Shown: positions 31,305 through 41,928 of the stretch, piece after piece
How positions within the stretch are numbered: the stretch's first letter is position 1
How the letters are laid out: the number at the start of each line of letters is the position of its first letter
Assembly: GCF_024868665.1 (NCBI RefSeq)
Contig: NC_079914.1
Coordinates: 1,891,604-1,955,603 of the forward strand
DNA length: 64,000 nucleotides
Reading direction: 5' to 3'
DNA from: Triplophysa rosa
Lineage: Eukaryota; Chordata; Actinopteri; Cypriniformes; Nemacheilidae
The notes under the pieces: model-generated
What the model was told of the DNA's origin: nothing
Seen by the model: only the letters and a program-made list of their open reading frames with translations
Database searches by the model: none
Made by a program: the position numbers and the translations under genes

Positions 31305-31694
31305 GTAAGGCAATATATTAACGTAATTAATCATTTAACATGTATTCTATTGCGAAAGTTACTGTTACAATTCTATAATTAGATATATTTCTTGCGTGCT
31401 ATCTAGTACACGCTGAGAGTAGTGAAGTAACTAAAGTTAGCTAATCATAAATAAGCAACGCTGTTCAAAGCGTTTGATCTGACAGCGACATAGGCAGTTA
31501 GGTGTAAGTTAGTAGACGTTTGTCTCCCCCTTTGTAAAGTCAGGAACAACCGGAGTACGTACCGCAGGGACGGAAAAACTTTATTATTCAGAGGTTATAT
31601 GGCCATTGGTATAAAATGCTAACGTTACCGTTTCAACAAAACAGTTGTTTGGTAAACATTGAAAAAGTGGAAACATTGAAAATGTTGAATTATC

Positions 31695-31910
31695 TTACCA
31701 GTCTAGCAGAAAACAGGCAACTTCGGCACCGCCTTGAAAACATTTGTCTCTCAACAGTGCCTTCCATCTGGTAATAGATACACCGATGTTTATCTTGGAT
31801 TTCTGCCGCCGTTTGTCTCTAATTCGTTTGGCAGCATCACGTTTGCGCTTCTTTGACGACGGAGATTCACGCTCTGTCGGCGCTTGTGCACAATACGCAT
31901 GGTCCTCCAT
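31695..31910 (-). pseudogene. Short basic ORF of the TTAA element
   Basis: Starting at the internal ATG: MEDHAYCAQAPTERESPSS followed by a strongly basic stretch (KKRKRDAAKRIRDKRRQK) and ITRWKALLRDK. Basic start plus TRW-K/E-L motif suggests a DNA-binding protein encoded by the transposon; I recall similar short proteins in other fish repeats but cannot name the family. It ends at a stop after about 70 residues. Confidence 0.5.
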
Positions 31911-32308
31911 TTTATCAAAACTTCTAAGACAGAACAATCAATTGCTTCAGCTAGACGACGACTACTCCTCCTCCTCTCCGTACTACGACTTACTACTTTG
32001 TGCGTCTTCAACTCAGTGATGACGCAAGCTGCGTCTAAAAACACACACGAAGACCAACATATACGAAACGCGCTCTGTAGAGCTGTTTGTCCGTTAGAGC
32101 TTACTGTACAAAACATGGCTGCGCAACATAACAAATAAAAAGTAGATAGGCCCACTCACTATGTAGATACAACTGATTTATTCTAAGGTAATAAAAACAT
32201 AAATTTTCATTAAGTAAGGTTTTTATACACATCTAAAGACACAGTTTTGTATGTTATATTGCATTTCTGTTAATAGATCATACAAAACATCCCACACTGT
32301 ACCTTTAA

Positions 32309-33117
32309 ATACTTTTTTATTTATATATTTTTCTGTAAATGCAGAACATCGAAGAGCAGTGAGGCAGTTTGAAGTGGGCTCTAGCCCATCCAGATTACGC
32401 TAAAAATAAGATAAATATAAATTGTCATATGAAAATAAACAAAGCAAATCGTTTAAGCTTGTTTGATGTATATTTACAGAACCTCAATGAAAAATGTAAC
32501 CTTTTCAGAATAAGCTCACGCAGAGCAAATAAAAAGCCTTTTAATGAAAGCAGATCGCACATAATACTACAATAAACAGAGAGAGTTGTGTTTTAAAGTG
32601 ATCAAGTTTATTAAAGCACTTAACTTTAACACTTATTTGTGTTGATATATTGATTTAAGCAGTGCTTCATTTGTAAATTCCGAGGTACCGGATTAAGGGG
32701 CCGTGGCAGATCCGGCAAGCTAGTGGGGTGGGTAGAAAGTAACGGAATGTGCATCTGAGGGGTTTTCTATCCAATTATTTAGATGTTTTGAAAATGCGCA
32801 TAAAAAAGTCTAAATGGAAACAGACACGCAAAGATAATCTCAGATTTATCAAAGTTCAAAATCTTAGTTCAAATGCACGAAATGCGCAAAATTGGAATAT
32901 CGCATAAAACATTTTCGAATAAGCACCGTTTCCTTCCAACTAGTCAACCATAACTTACTAATAAACTGCCACTAAATATCAGTAAGAATAGTAAGAGAAG
33001 CCACTGAATATAATACTTTTCATATATAATAATACTTGCGCAAGCAGACGATTACGAAACACAATAAATGAGGTGCTTTTGTGAATGCCTGCTGTTTGGG
33101 AAACACATTCATGACAG
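32309..33117. other. armc9 intron, unassigned
   Basis: AT-rich. 32785-32830 (AAAATGCGCATAAAAAAG and CTAAATGGAAACAGAC) resembles 38597-38640 in direct orientation, so a shared old repeat may frame the Harbinger block. No genes. Confidence 0.35.
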
Positions 33118-33418
33118 TTCTAAGACTACGTTCACACTGCCACCAAAATCCGATTTTCTTGCTCATAGGTGACCCAGATCTGTTTACTGCATGTCAGTGT
33201 GAACAGGACAAACCACATGGAATCCGATCTTTTTAAATCTGATCTGAGCCACTTCCATATGTGGTCCTAAATCAGATATAAGTCTGATGTTTCGCAATGC
33301 GACCTCAGTCTGAACGGTCATATCTGAATTCATGCGATTTTTACGTCATTCTACATCGACCCATGTCATAATTCTGGGCCGGTGCGACCTACCGTGTCAC
33401 GTGTTTAATCGTAACAAC

Positions 33419-33508
33419 ATGGAGGAGAGCAGTGAGTTTAGTCAGTGGAGGGACAGTGAAGTGTTAGATTTGATCAGCATTTGGGTGAGTGGGAGTGTCT
33501 TGCCGTGA
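33419..33508 (+). pseudogene. Harbinger Myb-like DNA-binding gene, N-terminal remnant
   Basis: ATG opens MEESSEFSQWRDSEVLDLIS and IW, the start of the Myb/trihelix-like second protein of Harbinger elements, which helps the transposase bind. After IW the reading turns into unrelated residues and stops, where an internal deletion joins it to the convergent transposase gene. Confidence 0.65.
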
Positions 33509-33811
33509 GAGTGCTTTGGAGAGGCGCTGGCAGATATAATTAAAAGTAGCCCTTGACATCCTGAAATTGTGCATGAAATCAATTTCAGTAAAGTTATTTA
33601 CATCACGATTCCACCACTCCTGGCTTCCACACACACCTCCGTACAGAAACGGCAGCAGTGCGCCACAAAGTGCCATGATTAAAAGTTTTGCCTTTTTCCC
33701 CCTGCTCCTTGTTCTCCTTATCATTTGCTCGTGAATTTTGTGGCTTCCGCTATACATCGTTTTAAAAATATAATCCCCTAACGCTTTAACACAAACTTCC
33801 GTGGCCTCCAT
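33464..33811 (-). pseudogene. Harbinger transposase (HARBI1-like), N-terminal remnant
   Basis: Residues GSQEWWNRDVNNFTEIDF and NFRMSRATFNYICQRLSKAL are the N-terminal region shared by Harbinger transposases and the vertebrate HARBI1 protein. The DDE catalytic domain is absent; the frame ends after 115 codons at the deletion junction. Confidence 0.83.
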
Positions 33812-34029
33812 GTTTACTCTGAGCGTGCAGCGTGTGACGTATTGTTATTGTTCTCGTGCACATGCGATTCAGTTCAGGACCGCAACCAGTTCACACTGCA
33901 CTCTGATATGGACCACATTCAACTCAACTCAACTTTATTTATATAGCGCTTTTACAATTTTCATTGTTACAAAGCAGCTGTACATGAGACACATTGACTA
34001 CAAGCAAAACAATCAAAGTTGTACCTGCA

Positions 34030-34265
34030 AAAACAAGAAAAGGTTGAAAACACAGAAGACAGACACACCCACACACAAAACACTCCACACACACAACACG
34101 CACCAACACACACACCCACACACAAAACACTCCACACACACAACACGCACCAACACACACAGACACAGAGACACACACACACACGGATGCGCACGCACAC
34201 ACACACACACACAACACACACACACACGTACGTACACAGACAAGTACGCACACACACACACGCTC
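34030..34265. repeat. CA-rich microsatellite/minisatellite in the L2 3' UTR
   Basis: ACACAC runs with a longer unit, ACACAAAACACTCCACACAC plus ACACGCACCAAC, repeated twice near 34070-34155. Frames across it read as long Thr/His or Cys/Val strings in every phase and are not genes. Confidence 0.85.
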
Positions 34266-34900
34266 AGTGAGAGCACACATTTAGGATAAAGGAGAGAGAA
34301 GCACAGGTCAAATATAACAGATAATAAATTCCTATATGCAATATTAATTAAGTAAAACTTTAAGATTCTAAAGCAGCCCCCCCGGTCAGGCAGATAGTGC
34401 AAAAACAGTATGCAAACGGTGGCGAGGAACCCAAAACTCTAATCGAGAAAAAAAACCTCAGGAGAACCCAGGCCCAACCAGGGGATTCCAGTTCCCCTCT
34501 GGCAAAAGCTGCTGCCTCTGCACAAGCTCCAGAGAACTTGCACAACAAGGCTAAATAAAATAAATAAACTTAATAATAAAATAAATTATAGTTTAAGATT
34601 ATCATTAATAATCTAATAGCATTTGAAGTTTTGTGGTGAAGACATGTCAAGAGACCGCGTCCTTCTTTATCCAGCTCTATCATCTCAGCTCTTGTCAGGT
34701 CCCCACTTCCCATTCTCCGCTCTACCATCAGGTCAGGCCATGAACTGCATCCTGCTCGCTGTGGTAACCTTGGAACAATGAGACAAGACTGGCTGAGAGT
34801 AGAGTACTGTTCTGTACTCTTTGATGCAACAAGTACATCAGTTGTGTTTTTGGTTCCGGTTGATCTAACTAATGCAGCCTAAACCCTCTGAAGATTTATA

Positions 34901-37864
34901 TTATGGAAGAGTAGTGTATGCAAGATTAAAAAGATGCGTCTTTAGTCTAGATTTAAACTGACAGAGTGTGTCTGCCTCCCGGACAGTGCAGGGAAGACTA
35001 TTCCAAAGTTTAGGCGCTAGATAGGAAAAGGATCTACCACCTGCACTTGATTTTGAAATTCTAGGTATTACCAACTGACAGGACGCCTGAGAGCGTAATG
35101 CACGTGAAGGACTGTAATACAAAAGGAGTTCATTCAAGTACTGAGGAGCTAAACCATGTAAGGCTTTATAGGTAATAAGCAAGATTTTAAAGTTAACGCG
35201 ATGCTTTATAGGTAACCAGTGCAAGGTTGACAGAACCGGGCTAATATGTTCATACTTTTTTGTACGTGTAAGAACTCGAGCTGCCGCGTTTTGGACCAAT
35301 TGGAGTTTTTGTAATAAGCCTGCAGGGCAACCACCTAACAGTGCATTACAGTAATCTAGTCTTGATGTCATGAATGCATGAATTAACTTCTCTGCATCTG
35401 AGATTGACAGCATATGACGTAGTTTAGATATATTCTTAAAATGGAAAAACGCAATTTTACAGGTGTTGGCGACGTGGCTCTCAAATGACAGATTACTATC
35501 GAATAGAACGCCAAGATTCTTTGCTGACGACGAGGGTTTTATGGAACATCCGTCAATAGTTAAACAGTATTCTTGGTTGTTACTTATAGCAGTTTTCGGT
35601 CCAATAAGTAACACTTCCGTTTTGTCCGAGTTCAGTAATAAAAAGTTGTTACTCATCCAGTTTTTTATATCGACTATGCATTCCATTATTCGATGGAACT
35701 GCTGTGTTTCATGAGGCTTCGAGGAAATATAAAGTTGAGTATCATCAGCATAACAGTGAAAGCTAACTCCGTGTCGCTTTATTATATCTCCTAGAGGTAG
35801 CATGTATAATGCGAAGAGCAGAGGCCCTAAGACTGAGCCCTGTGGTACACCGTACTGGACTTGCGATTTGCGTGACACCTCATTGTTTATTGCTACAAAT
35901 TGAAAACGGTCGGATAAATAAGATTTAAACCATTTCAAAGCTATTCCCTTAATGCCGACATAATTTTCGAGTCTATGTAGGAGTGTGCTGTGGTCAATGG
36001 TATCGAATGCAGCACTAAGGTCTAGCAGCACCAATAACGAGATACAACCTCGGTCAGACGCCAATAGCAGATCATTTGTAACTCTGATCAAAGCAGTCTC
36101 TGTACTGTGACATGCTCTAAATCCAGACTGGAATTCTTCATTGATGTCATTCCTTTGGAGGAAGGAGCATAATTGAGTTGAAACTACTTTTTCCAGAACT
36201 TTAGATATGAAAGGTAGATTCGATATAGGCCTGTAGTTCCTTAGTTCTCTAGGGTCGAGTTGGGGTTTTTTGACAAGGGGCCTTATAACAGCCACCTTAT
36301 ATGCTTTAGGCACATGTCCTAATGTCAGAGATGAGTTAATAATACCAAGAAGAGGATCTATAATTTCTGGGAGCATCTCTTTCAGTAGATTTGTAGGTAT
36401 AGGGTCTAGTATGCATGTTGTTGATTTAGATGATCTAATAATTTTAGACAGCTCATCTTGATCTACGGTATAAAATAATTGCATTTTCTCCTTAAGGGCG
36501 CTGTAGTTAGTTTGTTCAGCGGGTTTCACTTCTGATTGCATTGTTATAATTTTTTCTCTAATATCTTGGATTTTATATGTGAAGTAGTTCATAAATTCAT
36601 CACTGCTATGCTGATATACAGGATCAGAAGTCACTGACGATTTATTTTTTGTTAATTTAGCCACCGTGTTAAATAAAAACCTAGGGTTGTGCTGGTTTTC
36701 TTCTATTAGTGATGAAAAGTAGGCGGATCTAGAAGTTATTAGGGCTTTCCTGTATTTTCGAATACTATCCTTCCATGCTGTACGAAATACCTCTAATTTA
36801 GTTTTCTTAAAGTTGCGCTCCATTTTTCGGGCCGCTTTCTTTAGAGCCTGAGTGTGTTCATTATACCACGGTGTGGGGCTGCCATTTTTAATCTTCTTTA
36901 AACGTAGTGGAGCAACTTTGTCTAGCGTTACCGAGAAGGTGGAATTAAAATTTTCAGTGGTAATGTCAAGATCTTCAACGTTATTTCTCATGATTTGAGA
37001 CAATTCGGGCAGATTATCGAGAAACGCATCTTTGGTAGTTGAAGTTATTGTTCTACCATATTTGTAACAATGAGTTTTATTTGCAGCCGTAGGCCAGTGA
37101 AGCAAACATAATACCAGATAATGATCCGAAATGTCTTCACTCTGCTGAAGGATTTTAACGTCGTCCACATTTATACCGTAAGACAGTATTAAATCTAAAG
37201 TATGATTACGAAGGTGAGTGGGTCCTGACACATGTTGACTAATGCCCATGGAGTTAAGAGTGTCTTTGAAAGCCATTCCTAAGGCATCTGTAACGTTATC
37301 TACGTGGATGTTAAAGTCACCAACGACAAGGAGTCTATCTGCGGCCAGTACTAGTTCTGATAAGAACCCACCAAATTCTTTAATAAAATCTGTGTGGTGC
37401 CCTGGAGGCCTATATACAATAGCTAGAATCAATTTAAAAAGTGTTTTATCTTTAGTATTAGGTGTTGAAACATGAAGAACCATGACTTCAAAAGAATTAT
37501 ATTTAGAGTTCGACTTCTGGGAAATGCTAAGAGAGTTATTGTAAAGTGCTGCGACACCTCCCCCTCTGCCTTTTAGACGAGGCTCGTGTTTATAATAATA
37601 ATCTTGGGGGACAGATTCATTTAAAGCAATATAATCATCTGGTTTTAGCCATGTTTCTGTCAAACAGAGCATGTCTATTTTATGATCTGTTATCATATCG
37701 TTAACAAAAAGTGCTTTATTAGAGAGAGATCTAATATTTAGCAATCCGAGTCGTAACAGTTGATTATCTGTATTTTGTTCATGTTTAGTTTGTTTAACGT
37801 TTATTAAATTACTTTCAAGAGGTTTACGCATTATTTTATGTTTGCTAATCCGGGGGACAGACAC
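34901..37864 (-). CDS. L2 LINE ORF2, endonuclease and reverse transcriptase, 987 codons
   Basis: Unbroken frame. The N-terminal third is an APE-type endonuclease: LRLGLLNIRSL, DMLCLTETWLKPDDY (catalytic E), GRGGGVAALY, LAIVYRPPG, LLVVGDFNIHVD (D and N) and ISDHYLVL (DH). The middle third is the reverse transcriptase: [55 protein letters not shown] (catalytic D), [14 protein letters not shown] and [13 protein letters not shown] (YADD). The C-terminus has [14 protein letters not shown], conserved in L2/CR1. All expected catalytic residues are visible, so this protein could be functional. The start ATG used is the first in frame; the true start may be later. Confidence 0.95.
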   Translation of the reverse strand: MSVPRISKHKIMRKPLESNLINVKQTKHEQNTDNQLLRLGLLNIRSLSNKALFVNDMITDHKIDMLCLTETWLKPDDYIALNESVPQDYYYKHEPRLKGRGGGVAALYNNSLSISQKSNSKYNSFEVMVLHVSTPNTKDKTLFKLILAIVYRPPGHHTDFIKEFGGFLSELVLAADRLLVVGDFNIHVDNVTDALGMAFKDTLNSMGISQHVSGPTHLRNHTLDLILSYGINVDDVKILQQSEDISDHYLVLCLLHWPTAANKTHCYKYGRTITSTTKDAFLDNLPELSQIMRNNVEDLDITTENFNSTFSVTLDKVAPLRLKKIKNGSPTPWYNEHTQALKKAARKMERNFKKTKLEVFRTAWKDSIRKYRKALITSRSAYFSSLIEENQHNPRFLFNTVAKLTKNKSSVTSDPVYQHSSDEFMNYFTYKIQDIREKIITMQSEVKPAEQTNYSALKEKMQLFYTVDQDELSKIIRSSKSTTCILDPIPTNLLKEMLPEIIDPLLGIINSSLTLGHVPKAYKVAVIRPLVKKPQLDPRELRNYRPISNLPFISKVLEKVVSTQLCSFLQRNDINEEFQSGFRACHSTETALIRVTNDLLLASDRGCISLLVLLDLSAAFDTIDHSTLLHRLENYVGIKGIALKWFKSYLSDRFQFVAINNEVSRKSQVQYGVPQGSVLGPLLFALYMLPLGDIIKRHGVSFHCYADDTQLYISSKPHETQQFHRIMECIVDIKNWMSNNFLLLNSDKTEVLLIGPKTAISNNQEYCLTIDGCSIKPSSSAKNLGVLFDSNLSFESHVANTCKIAFFHFKNISKLRHMLSISDAEKLIHAFMTSRLDYCNALLGGCPAGLLQKLQLVQNAAARVLTRTKKYEHISPVLSTLHWLPIKHRVNFKILLITYKALHGLAPQYLNELLLYYSPSRALRSQASCQLVIPRISKSSAGGRSFSYLAPKLWNSLPCTVREADTLCQFKSRLKTHLFNLAYTTLP

Positions 37865-37996
37865 AGTCTCTATTTTGTGATGTTTGGGAGAACGGATTAC
37901 TACATGTTGTACATTTTGTGTATTCTGCGACGTGAGACGGCAAGCAGACAGTTGGTTAAGCCATACTGTCTGCTCCCTGACCTGGGCCCCAGCGAG

Positions 37997-38272
37997 TCAA
38001 GTTTTAGCATTAGCATTAAGACTTTTTGCCATATTTCTAGACAGGATGGAAGTCCCAGCCCAGGAGGGATGGAGACCATCTCGTTTCAACAGGTCAGGTC
38101 TGCCCTCAAAACTCTTCCAGTTATTTATAAAAACTATATCATTCTGCAGGCACCACTCAGACAACCAGCCATTTAGTGATGATAATCTGCTATAAATCTC
38201 ATCACCACGATAAGCATTGAGGGGGCCAGAGAATATTACAGTGTCTGACATCATGCTTGCGAGCTCACACAC
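37997..38272 (-). pseudogene. L2 LINE ORF1, C-terminal end of the esterase domain
   Basis: MSDTVIFSGPLNAYRGDEIY, LNGWLSEWCLQNDIVFIN and LLKRDGLHPSWAG match the end of the SGNH/GDSL-esterase-like ORF1 of CR1/L2 LINEs; DGLH holds the catalytic D and H. The GDS and GTND blocks upstream are lost to 5' truncation at 38298. Confidence 0.85.
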
Positions 38273-38365
38273 CTCTTTAATGTTATCTTTTGTGATAACA
38301 CATTCCTAAACATAATGTGAACAGCCAATCAGAAAATCGGATTTGAGCATTAAGACTGGCAGTGC

Positions 38366-39984
38366 AATTACAGAAATACTTTGACGACTTTGCTCAGGCA
38401 TTTAAGAATGACCATAAGAATATTTCTGATGCTGTGTAACAGGTTAGTCAGGAATTTATTCGGCAAATGCGTTTCAATCTCCTATTATTCGCATTAACCC
38501 TTTTTCGCAAAAATGAAAAACCACCTCAAGCGAGTGTGAATTAAGGGTTTTTCATTCGAAATTTAGCGTTTCCATCACTCGTTTCTGATGCAAAACTTCA
38601 AAATGCGAATAAAACCAAATGGATGGGAACCCGCTTAAATGTGGAAGTATGGTCCGTCCGTCTGCGCGCCGTCCACATGATGCAATTTTTGTCATCAGAA
38701 GGGTCCGCGGTCGTGCCGCGTACAACAGCGCATGTGCGAAAAAAGTGCCCTAGTCCACTAGGGGTCAATACACACACAGAAAGTGTGCAGTGTGTCGTTG
38801 TCGAAGAAGAATGATACAAAACCAACACACTGAAACCAAGAACATTAAGCTTAGAAGCATATCCTTCTCCATACTGTTTGGTTGTTGTTCTAGTTGTCTT
38901 GCTGTTTGCTCGGATTGTCAACACAAATATCTCTCTCTGAAGTGTCCATCACGACAAGTTCCCTTCAATATATAATGCAAAACATGCGATGCGAATAAAT
39001 ATACGCGGAATATTTGACGATTAACAAAACAAAAGGGAAAAAACGGTGACAATATGTTGCTGAGTTTGGTTCAGTTTGTGAAACGCAGCGCTCCACAAAT
39101 AAGTTCAAGGAAAGGAGATTTCTGGGACTGATCCCGGCAATGTTAATAGGTCCCTTCCAGAATCGATATCTGGGTCAATCCTGGGATATTTTTGCCTTCA
39201 CACAGAAGGTATTCTAGCAATTTTAGAATAAAAAAATCATATTTGGATGAACTATTCCTTTAAATTTAAATTCCTTTAAAAAAACAGTTTCTTTTCTAGT
39301 TCTCGGATCTGATTAGCTGAGAGCCATGCAATATTCCACCAGTATCACCACGGGAGCCGCTTCACAGTTTGTATCACTCTGCCACTAAGCCAAGTCGGAC
39401 TTATGAAACTGAAAGTAAAACACACTAACATTTGGCAGTGTCTCTTAGAGCAATTCACAGTGCTCAGGAATGCTTTAAAAAATTACGGCACGGGACACCA
39501 GGGTATCAAGACGCACTTTACATAACATAAATTGCTGTCAACCTTCTACTGTAAACATACATATGTTGAAAGTGCCGCAGTGCAATGGGAATAACGCATT
39601 CTCTGTGAGTTGCCCTTTACGGTCTCTCTCTTTTATTCACACGCATGTCCTGCCTCATTTTTTCTCACTAATAACTTAACTGAAGCAGCCCAGTGCATAT
39701 TTTAAATATGTGACAGTTTGGAATTAGTAAGGGAGGCTTGTTTAACTGTTATGCTGGGCTGGAATTGGTGGCGGAAGAAAGTAGATCCACATTTTCTTTC
39801 AAAACCGGAGGGTTTTGAAGACACCCTAGTGTTGTTTCGGATTTTCCTACACACTTGTGCCGTCTAACTGAACGGTATAAATGCAATATTGTTCTCCTAG
39901 ACATGTGATAGGGCTCTATATCAGCATGGCTGTGATTGCCTCCTCTGGCCTAATCGAACAAAATTGCATTAGTATTCTTCACAT
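38366..39984. other. armc9 intron, unassigned
   Basis: No supported gene. 38376-38438 opens QKYFDDFAQAFKNDHKNISD before a stop on the + strand; it has no splice or repeat context I can tie it to. CATTCGAAATTTAGCG near 38553 belongs to the possible old repeat noted at 32785. Confidence 0.35.
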
Positions 39985-40137
39985 CAGAGTTCCCCAATCC
40001 TGTTCCGGGAGTATATTCATTGCTGGTTTTCAAGTTTCTGACATACCCAGTTCAGGTGTGTCTGATGTGAGAGATATGGTAGACTTCTAAAATGTACAGT
40101 TTGGGGGATATTCCAGAACCAGGATTGAGAAACACTG
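39985..40137. mobile_element. Fold-back MITE, CAG...CTG ends
   Basis: CAGAGTTCCCCAATCCTGTT on the left pairs with AACCAGGATTGAGAAACACTG minus its first base on the right, with a few mismatches. Related in style to the hAT MITE at 18378. Flanks show no duplication. Confidence 0.65.
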
Positions 40138-40991
40138 CTTTACAAAATCAAATTATTTATATTCTTGTAAACGCACAAAAGTTTTTGCCTTTAATGACAT
40201 AGTCCCCAAGTCATTTTATAAGACTAGCTTCATGCGAACATGTACAATGTTAAGTTGTTTTTAAAAAGGTGTTCCAAGTGTAACGCATTGCCCTATGTGA
40301 CTTCCATTGTAACTGCCTTATTATAAATGTAAATTGAGGAACATTGCAAAAAAAACTTGTTAGTCTTCATAGACTTTGTGCAATGTCAAGTTACATTGAT
40401 TATAATGTCTAATTGAGTTCTGCTTTTTCTAGACCTGTCTACTTCCTTGTTGATCCAGTAACCAAAATTATCTTTTAAAGACGTTTAAAGAACTTTGGGA
40501 TTATGCAAGGTAGAAACAAAGGCTCTTCGTGACACCCACAGGAAACGTGTCTTAAATCTTTGGCTGCCTTGTCATCAACAGAGGGAAGAAGTAAATAGTT
40601 CTGCCCTCAAGTCAAATAATGTGTTAATGTGCAAGCAGGATCTGTACAACTCTATCCTCAATTTAGGATATCCTCATTGTTTCTGGATCAGTGATGAGAA
40701 CGGTTCGGGACAATTGCTTGTGTGTGTTGAGTGTCTTTGTTTTGACCTTGGCGGTGACGTCTGTTACATGGTTGAAATGTTACGAATGATCAAGTTTGGG
40801 ACTTGGATTGCGCAAGATTAGAGTATTTTTCAAGCTCTAAGAGTACACCCCTCACATTTTAGTAAATATTGTATACCTTTTCATGTGACAACACTGAAGA
40901 AATTACACTTTGCTACAATGTAAAGTAGTGAGTGTACAGCTTGTATAACAGTGTAAATTTGCTGTCCCCTCAAAATAACTCAACACACAGC
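40138..40991. other. armc9 intron, unassigned
   Basis: Contains a 109-codon frame at 40495-40821 with no recognisable domain and no splice context. Nothing else seen. Confidence 0.35.
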
Positions 40992-41100
40992 TAGGGTTGG
41001 GCATCGTTTCAAATTTACCGATTCTGATTCCAAATTCGATTCTGCTTATTGATTCTGATTCTTAACGATTCTTAGCTTCGATTCCAAAGCGGTGAAAAAG
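40992..41100. mobile_element. One end of a hAT-like MITE
   Basis: TAGGGTTGGGCATCG followed by GATTCTGATTCC-type runs resembles the end of the element at 5497. The opposite end was not found. Confidence 0.5.
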
Positions 41101-41249
41101 CATTAAAAGTCAAGCAAGATCAAAAATATTTATTTTGTGCCATTACGTACAGCTGAACACACAAAAAAGTGTCCTGTGTGAGCCTTTCTTTCGAAGCGAG
41201 GGAGAAGGGAGTCTCACGTGTAGCATCATGTGCTGGTGTTCTGTCGAAT

Positions 41250-41465
41250 TGTCCTACCCGGTCAGATTTTCCTACCGCAGGGCAAAACTTAATATAATCT
41301 AAACCACATCGACAAAATAAACAGGTAGGATGATTTTACAATGCAAAATACCCTGTCAGATAGTCCTACCAGTGTTAAATAAATAAGTAGAATGATTTAA
41401 CAACGGAAATACACTATCAGATTCCCGTAGCAGTATAAAATAAACAGGTAGGATGATTTTTTTGC
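41250..41465. repeat. Tandem repeat, unit about 61 bp
   Basis: AAATAAACAGGTAGGATGAT recurs at about 41316 and 41438 and as AAATAAATAAGTAGAATGAT at 41377. Between them CAGATAGTCCTACC and CAGATTCCCGTAGC vary the same text. About 2.5 diverged copies. Intervening segments are not unique spacers, so it is not CRISPR-like. Confidence 0.75.
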
Positions 41466-41928
41466 GCAAAAGAAAGACGTATCATTGATGTGCATTGTCC
41501 AAAACTGTTGGAGAGCTTATGGTACATTTCTAGTAGCGCTAGAAATTTGATATATATTTACATGTTCTAGGCCGGTTCCTGTCTGCGTCGCTGCCGGCGG
41601 TTTGTTTGTATCCCTGCACTTGCACTTCATTTTAATATTAGTGTATTTTAATATTGTTACTTATCACTGTCGTTGCTAACTTATCCTGATATCTCAATAA
41701 CCCTGTTCTTGTTATTTACTTGAAGATTCTAAACCAAAATTGATAGTTAACTTAATGCTGTTAGCATAGCATTAGCGTGTTAGCTTGCTTTCTGTTTCTG
41801 TTTACACTGTGGAATATCATCTTGCCCTCTAGTTTGTCTTGTGTGCTAACTGTTTCTCTAAAGCGTATATTCTACGATTCATCGAGCAACCTTGGTAAAT
41901 CAGAATTACTCTTCAAACCCGGTGAGTT

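Larger units (their letters stand above)
31143..32304. mobile_element. TTAA-flanked DNA transposon with two divergent short genes (Kolobok- or piggyBac-like)
   Basis: The element begins AGGCGCAGT and ends ACTGTACCT, with TTAA on both sides (31139-31142 and 32305-32308). TTAA targets are used by Kolobok and piggyBac elements. Inside are a + strand start of an exon and a minus-strand basic frame. No complete transposase is present, so this is probably an internally deleted copy. Confidence 0.75.
33921..38298 (-). mobile_element. L2-clade LINE with long ORF2, 5'-truncated in ORF1
   Basis: Minus-strand LINE: end of ORF1 (esterase), complete-looking ORF2, about 1 kb of 3' UTR and a tail of AACTC repeats next to TTTATTTATATAGCGCTTTT. 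CACATTC flanks both sides (33914-33920 and 38299-38305). The exact 7-bp duplication and the open ORF2 make it one of the younger insertions in the window. It interrupts the Harbinger remnant, which restores to a continuous sequence when the LINE is ignored. Confidence 0.93.
33124..38365. mobile_element. PIF/Harbinger DNA transposon remnant, split by an L2 LINE
   Basis: The left part (33124-33920) begins near CACTGCCACCAAAATCCGAT. The right part (38299-38365) ends AAAATCGGATTTGAGCATTA then CTGGCAGTG, the inverted partner. It carries the two divergent genes typical of Harbinger, both truncated: a Myb-like gene (+) and a transposase (-). An L2 occupies 33921-38298 with an exact target duplication. 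Outer edges are approximate. Confidence 0.78.

Noticed and set aside
31695..32155. Host gene with basic N-terminus
   Set aside because: It lies wholly between TTAA-flanked inverted ends, so it belongs to the transposon.
33801..34289. 162-codon frame and several minus-strand frames over the CA repeat
   Set aside because: Open only because a dinucleotide repeat contains few stops; the region is L2 3' UTR.
41250..41465. CRISPR array
   Set aside because: Units are long and diverged, with no unique spacers, in a vertebrate genome.
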